DNA of 64,000 nt. Origin: Cupriavidus sp. WKF15 (GTDB lineage: Bacteria; Pseudomonadota; Gammaproteobacteria; Burkholderiales; Burkholderiaceae). The stretch spans positions 2,728,001 to 2,792,000 of the forward strand of contig NZ_CP119572.1 in the NCBI RefSeq assembly GCF_029278605.1, written 5' to 3'. Both the position numbers and the translations under genes were made by a program. A model generated the notes under the pieces. It saw only the letters and a list, made by a program, of their open reading frames with translations. It made no database searches and was not told the DNA's origin. Of this stretch, positions 26,601 through 33,823 are shown one piece after another; the first letter of the stretch is position 1, and every line of letters begins with the position of its first letter.

Positions 26601-28916
26601 TCATTTGACGGTGGCGCGGTTCCGGCACTCATACAAGAGGCCTCCCGCCTCCGCTCTCACCGAGAACTCCAGTTCCCCATTCAGGCTGGGCACGTCGACC
26701 ATCGTGTCGAAGCCAGTCTTGTCCATCACTGGCTTGCGGAATGCAGCCGCCACATCAGGACGTTCGGACACGGGCAACTGGAATGTTGTGACGCTACCAT
26801 CGCCGACCTGAACAACCGCCCAAATCTTCTCCGGATTGATTCCTTTGTCGATTGACGGCGTAATCCAACCAGCAGCATGAATACGGCCGTCTTCACGACG
26901 CTCGATGCGGTCCAACGCGCAGGTCGCCGAATGGGGCGCAAGCGGCTGCGACGGCTGCACCGCCAATAGTTTCAGCGCATCCGGCTGCCGCGAGATCGTG
27001 AGCTCGTTGGTCGACACTGCAATATCGCGCTGCCAGTAGACCGATTTACCTGTCAGGATGCGAAAGGAGCGGACGTGACGAGTCTCGCCACCGCCAGCGA
27101 CATTCAAGAAATCACCTGCCGATGACACATATGGTGACAAGAGTAACCCGTGTCGGGCAATGTCGGGGATCAGGCGGTGAGTAACCATCTTGCCGTCATG
27201 CAAGGTTAGCTCGATCTCCACCGGGGGCAGCTTGTAAAGCCCGAGCATAAGTTTGCCAAGCGCGGTCAGGCGCAGGTCTACCTTCGCCCAGAGCAGATCC
27301 GTACCATCGGCCACTATCACGGATTCTCCGTCCTTGGTCGTCTGCTTCCGCTCAGGGCCGAATTGCGCCAGCTTCCCATCCTCCCGAGCCAGCGTGAGAA
27401 AGATCCCATTGAAGTCAATAATTCGGTAGTGGCTCAGCAGCAACGGCCAACTGAGTGAATCGTCTTGTGACGGAAGGCGGCCGTCAATGGGGGCGATCGT
27501 GAAATATATATGCTCTGGCGCACTGGGGCCATTCAGATGACGGGCGTCCTTCTCCAGCAAGATGCCGGTATAAGACGAATAGCTCTGGGGCACCGGCCGT
27601 CCTGCCCAAGGCTGACCAGATGCGAGCAGCGGAGCCAGTTCAGTCGGATAAACATCTGCAGAGCCAGGGAGCACACGGAAATGCGCATTGCGCAGTATCT
27701 CCCGATTGCTCCTTGTATACTCAGCGTGTAAATCTTTAGTGCCTGACAAGCGAGAGGACAATGCCCGTACGTCGCTAACAATTGAGCCCGTCAAGCGACC
27801 TGCGGTTTCTCGGAGAGACTCCCCACTAGCCGATTGGTTAACCATCCAGGAAGCGCCAAGGCAAATCGCTCCGACAGCGAGCGCACCCCGATTGCGCATT
27901 GTCATCAGCACAATGAGAGTCATAAACAACAACGCGTTCGCTGCGATCAGGCTGTGTCCGTCATGCCTTACAAAGGCGGCCTTAAAAAGGACGAACACAA
28001 AGAACAGAATACCCAGCAATGTGCAGGCCTGACGCCCCCTTGAAGCGCCCTTAAGTGTTCCGGCGAGAGCCAGCACGAATGCAGTTGCCGCAGCAAGCCA
28101 GATAGCGACCTCCGATGGATCGCCCTCAAGCGACATTGCACCGGTGTACCCTGAGATGATCGGCTTCTGCGACACAAAAAAGCCTGGCAGCGCGCCAATC
28201 GGTTGTCCTGATAGCACCCATCCAAGTACCATCGACGCGACCACGAGCGCAACCAGTGCGATCCCCTGTGACACGCGGCCTGACACGAGGCAAAGGACAA
28301 CCGACAAGCCGACCGCAACGCCCGCGAAGCCACCCAAGCTACCCTTTATCAGTGGCAGTAAGCCAACGGCTATTGCAAGCAGCGCCATCGCAATCCGGGC
28401 GGCTCCGTCACTTGGGACGGCCTCGCGCTCGTCGGATGCGTTAGTTAGGCGAAAGACTGCAAGAAGCAATAGCAGCGGCAGAATGAGGAAAATGCCATCC
28501 ATCAATTGGCACAGCCCCACTGCAACCGGCACAAAGACCAACCACGCCACCCGGTATGGGAAAGCGAGCAGCCAGAACCCTGACATGAGACCGAGCGCGA
28601 CCAGTGCGCTACCGCCTAGCATCATGGCTTCCGTGGCAGGATGAAAGACATGCGTGTACACAGACCCATACGGACCAAACGTAAAAATAATGTCACGCCC
28701 AAAGACCATACCCGTGGCAATAGCCTCGTTCACCGCGAAAGTCCACGATGGATCAAGTCCTGCGCTTGGCATCAGTGGCCCCACAGGTATCAGAAGTAAG
28801 CAGGTCAGAAACGCGGCACCCACGGCCAACAGCCACGAGCCGCCACTAGGCTTAGCAGCCACGGCGGATTTCCGTTCGACCAAATTCATTGGATTCATCC
28901 GAATTTTCTGATTCAT
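26601..28916 (-). CDS. Large polytopic membrane protein, possibly GT-C glycosyltransferase or polymerase
   Basis: Protein of 771 residues. Residues about 25-375 carry roughly 10-11 hydrophobic helices; residues 375-771 are largely soluble and probably periplasmic. The first external loop contains acidic and aromatic residues (SAGLDPSWTFAVNEA, FTFGPYGSVYTH), the type of loop that carries the catalytic Asp in GT-C enzymes. I cannot name a family from motifs. Its tail faces gtrA and the polyprenyl-arabinose genes, so it could use a polyprenyl-phosphate sugar donor. A Wzy-like polymerase is the main alternative. Start ATG 28916 has no clear ribosome site; ATGs at 28898 and 28889 are possible. Confidence 0.7.
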   Translation of the reverse strand: MNQKIRMNPMNLVERKSAVAAKPSGGSWLLAVGAAFLTCLLLIPVGPLMPSAGLDPSWTFAVNEAIATGMVFGRDIIFTFGPYGSVYTHVFHPATEAMMLGGSALVALGLMSGFWLLAFPYRVAWLVFVPVAVGLCQLMDGIFLILPLLLLLAVFRLTNASDEREAVPSDGAARIAMALLAIAVGLLPLIKGSLGGFAGVAVGLSVVLCLVSGRVSQGIALVALVVASMVLGWVLSGQPIGALPGFFVSQKPIISGYTGAMSLEGDPSEVAIWLAAATAFVLALAGTLKGASRGRQACTLLGILFFVFVLFKAAFVRHDGHSLIAANALLFMTLIVLMTMRNRGALAVGAICLGASWMVNQSASGESLRETAGRLTGSIVSDVRALSSRLSGTKDLHAEYTRSNREILRNAHFRVLPGSADVYPTELAPLLASGQPWAGRPVPQSYSSYTGILLEKDARHLNGPSAPEHIYFTIAPIDGRLPSQDDSLSWPLLLSHYRIIDFNGIFLTLAREDGKLAQFGPERKQTTKDGESVIVADGTDLLWAKVDLRLTALGKLMLGLYKLPPVEIELTLHDGKMVTHRLIPDIARHGLLLSPYVSSAGDFLNVAGGGETRHVRSFRILTGKSVYWQRDIAVSTNELTISRQPDALKLLAVQPSQPLAPHSATCALDRIERREDGRIHAAGWITPSIDKGINPEKIWAVVQVGDGSVTTFQLPVSERPDVAAAFRKPVMDKTGFDTMVDVPSLNGELEFSVRAEAGGLLYECRNRATVK

Positions 28917-29128
28917 TCTAGCGATGAAATTCTAACGTCGTAGCCGTTCAGACCACCGACGATTGATCCTAACAAGCCAGCAAATGATATGTTGGCGCAG
29001 CTTACCGCTATTGTTGCCGCTACCTGGCCCCGTCCGCGCTGACGTCCAAACTCTCTGCCATCCACCCCGGATACTGCTGCGGCCCGCATTGAAAAGCAGC
29101 AAAGAAATGCCGCTACCAAAGCCTGCAA
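28913..29128 (-). CDS. Possible small protein of 71 residues
   Basis: A minus-strand frame from TTG 29128 ends with a TGA that overlaps the ATG of the large membrane protein gene as ATGA, the same junction style used throughout this gene run. It starts with a hydrophobic stretch (MQALVAAFLCCF) and is rich in Gly and Ser. There is no recognisable family or good ribosome site, and codon use is not convincing. It may be non-coding spacer; it occupies most of the nearly 300-base gap between 28917 and 29212. Confidence 0.22.
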   Translation of the reverse strand: MQALVAAFLCCFSMRAAAVSGVDGREFGRQRGRGQVAATIAVSCANISFAGLLGSIVGGLNGYDVRISSLE

Positions 29129-29212
29129 ACACGCGACGAAGCCATTCTGGTAGTCAGCACCTACGCGCCCTCAGGCATGCGCTGCAAGAACAGGCGCTCA
29201 CAAGGAACTCGA

Positions 29213-30112
29213 TCAAATCGTTCGTCCTGTATGAGGATGTGGTACCAACGAGTAAAGATCACGAAAGTGCTGCTGCCAAAGTGCACACATTGCATCCATC
29301 TGCCGGAGTAGATCGCCACCAAATGGTTTGCCCGAGGCATCCGCGAATTCAACGGGCTGACGCATGTACCGGACGATGACACGCTCGAACTCGTCCACAC
29401 AATGAGCGAGCGCGTCCTCGAACTCGATCGGCACAGCACTCGCCTTGCATTCGGGATGAAGCGAAAGAAATGTACTGAACAGCCGCTCGACAATGAACGG
29501 CAGCAGCGGCGCCGGATCAGTGTGCGTGGTATCGCGCATCACGGCCTGTGCGACGGGATCGCCAGGTGCGTCTTCCAGAAACTCCGCGATGGGAACGAGA
29601 ACACCGCCTACGTAGCGCTCCCAGAACTCTGGCGAGCCTGCCCAGAAATTGCAGTAAGCAAGCGTTGCTTGACCGTGACGCGGCACGCTGGAAAGCGGCC
29701 AGCCAATGCCAACCTTGTCAAGCAGCGCCTGTGCGGCTGCGCCCAGGCCTGGATGCGCGTGCTCCCCCTGCATCCACACGTTATAGGACCAATAAGCGAG
29801 CTGGGGGAATGGATTGACGAAACTGACGTCATCTCCCACATGGGCGTGGACGAATGCAACAAATGACTCAAGGCCAACGCGCGACTTGAGGCCGAACTTT
29901 GGCGAAATGAGCCCTGTCGCTGCGTGCCGTCGATGAATGCCCTGCTTGTACATCGATACAAGAATTGCAAATTCGCGCCAGTCCGGCCGTGAGTTGTCAC
30001 GCATCTCCAGCGGAATCAACAAGTCACTCGACGAAACCTGATCCGGTCGATAGAGCGGCTCGTACAGTCCGACCTGGCCGGCGCTCGCCGCTATGGATTG
30101 ATACTCAACCAT
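29213..30112 (-). CDS. Uncharacterised protein in glycosyltransferase operon
   Basis: Cytosolic-looking protein of 299 residues; no signal peptide or membrane helix. I do not recognise the family. Noticeable features are LISPKFGLKSRVG near residue 68, VNPFPQLAYWSYNVWMQGE with a following HPGLG, and AYCNFWAGSPEFWERYV. The Asn-Pro-Phe-Pro and Trp-rich elements resemble a sugar-handling enzyme, but no catalytic motif can be assigned. Its start overlaps the upstream glycosyltransferase by 8 bases, so it belongs to the same translationally coupled run. It might be a divergent GT-A transferase or a modifying enzyme. Confidence 0.6.
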   Translation of the reverse strand: MVEYQSIAASAGQVGLYEPLYRPDQVSSSDLLIPLEMRDNSRPDWREFAILVSMYKQGIHRRHAATGLISPKFGLKSRVGLESFVAFVHAHVGDDVSFVNPFPQLAYWSYNVWMQGEHAHPGLGAAAQALLDKVGIGWPLSSVPRHGQATLAYCNFWAGSPEFWERYVGGVLVPIAEFLEDAPGDPVAQAVMRDTTHTDPAPLLPFIVERLFSTFLSLHPECKASAVPIEFEDALAHCVDEFERVIVRYMRQPVEFADASGKPFGGDLLRQMDAMCALWQQHFRDLYSLVPHPHTGRTI

Positions 30113-31151
30113 TGCCTAGCAAAGCAAGAAGAATCTCAGCGCTGCGACTGATGTGGTGTGAACGGCAGACATCGTCGAATGCATCGCCCCGGATCCTGTT
30201 GCGCAGGCTCGCGTCAGCGGCCATCCGCTCCATCGCATCGAGCCAGCTCTCGTAGGTATTGTCGACCAGCAGGCCTGTTTCGCCGTCTTTGACGCAGTCC
30301 TCATAGATCGGGCTGCGCGAATAGATGCCAGGCACCCGAGCCGTGCCATAGTTCAGGTACTTGAACGGATTCTTGCAGCTATTGAAGAACAGGCTGTCAG
30401 GGTCTTCCGCCCCTCCAAGCGGGGTGATCGAGAAAACGTAGCCACCCGCGATCAGCGCCTGCACGTAGTCCGGATATTGCTTTCGACTTGTGTAGTGCAG
30501 AAATGGAAGCGAGAAGATCTCGGGGAACGGATCTCCGTAGAAATCAAGCAAGTAATCCGGATGCTGATGGAAGAAGTCTTGCAGCACGCGCAACAGCACG
30601 GCCTTGCTATTGTTGACCTTGATCAGGTCCGCGTTGGTGAATACGATGCGTGGCGGTTGCAGTTCGCGGACCGCACCCGCGTGGTTCTCCGCAATATACT
30701 TCTCGACGTACATGCCGTTCGGCATCAGGATCGGCCGGGCGCAATACTCTCCAATGTGATCGAGCAAGTTCTGATTGGCCACCGTCACGACATCTGCCAG
30801 TGACATCAACTCGCGGATACCGTCGAGTTGTTTGGCAACTTTGGTCGCGTTGCTGTACGAAGGGAACGAGAAAATCCAGTCATCAACATCATAGACAATG
30901 CGTACTCCTCTCTCCCGTGCACGGCGCGCCACGGCAACGGCCGCCGGCGAACTGTGCTTGCTCAGGGTCAGCGCATCAGCCCATTCGAGTGCGGAATCGA
31001 CTCGCTCATGGTTCTCCGCGATCGCGGCGAATGTCAACATACCCTTGTCGGAAAGGAAGTCAAGCGTCTCAGTCATCCGCGCCTCAACTGATAGCGAGAG
31101 CGCATCAGCGGCGACATGGGATACGCGCTGTAGCGCAAGGACTTTCATCAT
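30105..31151 (-). CDS. GT4-like glycosyltransferase
   Basis: Protein of 348 residues with the GT-B pattern. The segment RIVYDVDDWIFSFP is typical of a GT4 subgroup (often annotated as rhamnosyl or mannosyl transferases of O-antigens), followed by MPNGMYVEKYI at the domain linker and a donor site around NPFKYLNYGTARVPGIYS. Its ATG shares a base with the TAA of the phosphatase gene upstream, with AGGAAAGG as ribosome site; a second ATG follows immediately at 31148. Acceptor and donor unknown; GDP-mannose or dTDP-rhamnose are made by genes upstream. Confidence 0.78.
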   Translation of the reverse strand: MMKVLALQRVSHVAADALSLSVEARMTETLDFLSDKGMLTFAAIAENHERVDSALEWADALTLSKHSSPAAVAVARRARERGVRIVYDVDDWIFSFPSYSNATKVAKQLDGIRELMSLADVVTVANQNLLDHIGEYCARPILMPNGMYVEKYIAENHAGAVRELQPPRIVFTNADLIKVNNSKAVLLRVLQDFFHQHPDYLLDFYGDPFPEIFSLPFLHYTSRKQYPDYVQALIAGGYVFSITPLGGAEDPDSLFFNSCKNPFKYLNYGTARVPGIYSRSPIYEDCVKDGETGLLVDNTYESWLDAMERMAADASLRNRIRGDAFDDVCRSHHISRSAEILLALLGNG

Positions 31152-31792
31152 TAGCCTTTCCTCGCACTGCTCATGGACATGGAAGCCAGCGCTTCAGGCG
31201 GCATCAACGAGAACCCACGTAGCACCGGCAAGTCGGAACCCACGTTCCAGTCCAGTATGGTGAGGCTCGCATGAGCCGGCAGTAATGCCGGAAATCTCTC
31301 CATCCCGATCGAAAGCGCCTGCTGGAGCAAGCAGGCGATTGGCCCGGAGTGCGAGACGACAGCGATCTCGCTTGCCGCGGTATCGGATATGCCCTGCACG
31401 CGCAATGAATGAAGCCAGTCAAGCACCCGCTCGTTCAAGGTGGCATGCGACTCGCCGCCCGGATAGGCATTACGATAGTCCGAGTAGAAATCGGGATAGT
31501 CGTGCAAAAAACTGTCAAGTGGCGCATTGGCAACCGCGCCGGCGTCGGTTTCGCCGAGCCGGGGATCGATTTCCCACTCGGCCGTCGGGAACAGAAGCCT
31601 CGCGGTTTCTTGCGCACGCCTCCACTGACTAGTCAGGAAGCGGTCGGGGCAAATCGCAGCGGCCTCGATCCATGGCGCCATTGCGCGCGCCTGATTCACG
31701 CCCTGGGCAGACAAGGGGTCTTCCGGCGTACCCGTCACGCGCCGCGCGATATTGGCTTCAGACAGGCCGTGTCGGAACAAATAAAGCCTCAT
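31151..31792 (-). CDS. Histidine phosphatase family protein
   Basis: Protein of 213 residues of the phosphoglycerate-mutase-like superfamily. The catalytic motif is LFRHGLSEAN near the N-terminus (His8), with Arg in SQWRRAQETARLL and the second catalytic His in VVSHSGPIACLL. The conserved acidic residue lies in RLGETDAG. It probably removes phosphate from a small substrate. Its location inside a chain of glycosyltransferase genes, with ATGA overlap at its start, suggests a sugar-phosphate or a phosphorylated glycan intermediate as substrate, but sequence does not show which. Confidence 0.85.
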   Translation of the reverse strand: MRLYLFRHGLSEANIARRVTGTPEDPLSAQGVNQARAMAPWIEAAAICPDRFLTSQWRRAQETARLLFPTAEWEIDPRLGETDAGAVANAPLDSFLHDYPDFYSDYRNAYPGGESHATLNERVLDWLHSLRVQGISDTAASEIAVVSHSGPIACLLQQALSIGMERFPALLPAHASLTILDWNVGSDLPVLRGFSLMPPEALASMSMSSARKG

Positions 31793-32766
31793 GGCGCCTC
31801 AACCACCTCATTGAAAACATCCAGCAACGGTACGATTGCCGCAGGCAGGCAGTGCCGGCGAAGATGTTCGCGTTGCACATCGGTTTGTGCGGGAGCACGA
31901 ATGGCGGCCTCAACGCCCTCGCGGATTGACTCGGTCGAGTCGGGATCCACCAATTGAGCAAAACTGTCGAAATGCTCACGCGCCCAGTCTGATTTGGTCA
32001 GCACCAGCCGGCAACCCGACAGGCCCGCAGCTATTGCCGACAGTCCCGGCGGCTCTTTGGAGACTTCGACATAAAAACTACATTCCTGGAGCGCGGCCCG
32101 CATCACCTCGGATCGGTAAGGCAATCCTTCAATAAACAGAAAGTTCGATGGGCTTTCGCGCCGGCAGGCGTTGTAGTACTCACGGTCTCGATAGCGTCCG
32201 ACGAACACAAGTGGCATGCCACAGTCCCGAAGCGCGCGTATAGCGGTTAGCTGGTTCTTAGAAGGCTCAATCACACCAAACCAGATGCCATACTTCTCAA
32301 GTCCGTACATTGTGCGGAATAGTCGGTCCGGCGCATTCTTGGAAAAGATCTGGTCGACACCCGCCGGTACAAAGCGAATCTTCCCCTCTGGCACCGCATA
32401 GCGCGAGCAAAAATGCTCCTTCTCAGCGATCGATTTGAAAACGATGACTTTGGCAAGCGCCACATGTTCAGCAATCAAACCGCTTGGCGGCGGATGCAGT
32501 TCGTCGGCCCATAGGTTCGGCCACAGGACAATCGGCTTACCCGCTGCTGCCACAGAACGGAGCAACTCAAGTCCACCGCCATGGACGGAGAAATGGAGCA
32601 CGACATCATAGCGGTCAAGCGACTGCGAAAACGGACCGTATATATCAGCGATATAGCCCTGCTTCTTCAAGCTGTCGACCAAACTAACTATCTCAAACTC
32701 GCCACCACCCCGGACCAAGAAGGCGGAGTGGTACGTCGTGACCAGTATCTTGGGTGGGGAATTCAT
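31789..32766 (-). CDS. GT4-like glycosyltransferase
   Basis: Protein of 325 residues, GT-B type, beginning ILVTTYHSAFLVRGGGEFE. The linker FGVIEPSKNQLTAIRAL corresponds to the GT4 domain hinge, and the donor site contains VEVSKEPPGLSAIAAGLSG. It is related to the product of 38535-39509, which has the same GGGE N-terminal element and an EPRKNQLSLVRA hinge, so the two may be ancient paralogues. ATG 32766 directly follows the previous stop (TAAG-ATG); a TTG at 32784 is less likely. Confidence 0.77.
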   Translation of the reverse strand: MNSPPKILVTTYHSAFLVRGGGEFEIVSLVDSLKKQGYIADIYGPFSQSLDRYDVVLHFSVHGGGLELLRSVAAAGKPIVLWPNLWADELHPPPSGLIAEHVALAKVIVFKSIAEKEHFCSRYAVPEGKIRFVPAGVDQIFSKNAPDRLFRTMYGLEKYGIWFGVIEPSKNQLTAIRALRDCGMPLVFVGRYRDREYYNACRRESPSNFLFIEGLPYRSEVMRAALQECSFYVEVSKEPPGLSAIAAGLSGCRLVLTKSDWAREHFDSFAQLVDPDSTESIREGVEAAIRAPAQTDVQREHLRRHCLPAAIVPLLDVFNEVVEAP

Positions 32767-32767
32767 C

Positions 32768-33823
32768 TTAAGCTCGTTGTCCAATTGTGTTCAAGAGCGT
32801 GGACCAGCGCTCGTCGTTGCAAGCATTCAAAATGCCCTCGGCACGCGCCCGTGCACGCCGCTGCAACTCGCGCCACTGTTCCCCTCGACGCAGCGACAGG
32901 ATCGATTCGGCGATCCGATCTGGCGTGGCGTCGACATCCGCGACCAAGCCTGTATCGCCCACGACCTCCGCCGCTGCATGTCCCGCCCTCACAACGGCGG
33001 GAATGCCCCGGTACATCGCCTCAAGCGCTGGAATGCAGAACCCCTCATGACGACTCATCGACAGGAGAATCGATGCTTTGTCGTAGCTCGACAGCATATC
33101 TGCATCGTCGATCATGCCTGTAAAATCGACGCGAGCAAGCACATCTAGATCCCTGGAGAGCTTTAGCAGTGACTTCGTATACTCATGATTCGGCGCCGTA
33201 CCAACAATGGAAAGCGTCGCATCGAGGCCATCGGTCACAGCGCACGCCAATACCCTGATAGAGTCCTCGATCCGCTTGTGCGGCACCACCCGTCCAAGTG
33301 CCAGCATATTAAAACGCCCATTTTCATGGCGCGGCGCGCATTCTACTGCAAATGCTGGGAGGTCCGCGAAGACCGGTGGAATAACTTCGATCGCGCCCAA
33401 ATCCATATATGGCGCCAATCCTCCAGCGATATATGCGGAATTCGCGACTACCAGATCGAAATCCACAAGCTTGGGTAGCTGCGCAATCGCTTGCTCACAA
33501 TACTCGGCCGTCACTGGTTCGAATTCGCGAAGCAACGCCGGATCCGTGACACCATGAAAATAGCAGGCCTTTCGATTCGGAAGCGCCAGCAGCCTGTCGA
33601 GCTGCGGATCGACAATGGAATAGCTCACCAGCAATATATCCTCAGGTGCGATCTCGTCGAACAAGGCACTTATTGGGCGAATATCCGCGACGCCAATATC
33701 GAAATTGCGCGCGTACAACCGCACCTCCCAGCCCGACCGCTGCGCGCAACGCGCAATACCGAGGCAGTGATTGCCAACGGCGTCTCCGACAAAGATGTCG
33801 ATAGCGCAGATCATCAGCCTCAT
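32768..33823 (-). CDS. GT4-family glycosyltransferase
   Basis: Protein of 351 residues, GT-B fold. The hinge region is NMLALGRVVPHKRIEDSIRV and the donor-binding site is SRHEGFCIPALEAMYRGIP, with the two Glu residues expected in retaining GT4 enzymes. The start overlaps the stop of the 847-residue transferase upstream as ATGA. No membrane segment. It probably adds a mannose- or rhamnose-type sugar, inferred only from the nucleotide-sugar genes in the same cluster. Confidence 0.85.
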   Translation of the reverse strand: MRLMICAIDIFVGDAVGNHCLGIARCAQRSGWEVRLYARNFDIGVADIRPISALFDEIAPEDILLVSYSIVDPQLDRLLALPNRKACYFHGVTDPALLREFEPVTAEYCEQAIAQLPKLVDFDLVVANSAYIAGGLAPYMDLGAIEVIPPVFADLPAFAVECAPRHENGRFNMLALGRVVPHKRIEDSIRVLACAVTDGLDATLSIVGTAPNHEYTKSLLKLSRDLDVLARVDFTGMIDDADMLSSYDKASILLSMSRHEGFCIPALEAMYRGIPAVVRAGHAAAEVVGDTGLVADVDATPDRIAESILSLRRGEQWRELQRRARARAEGILNACNDERWSTLLNTIGQRA

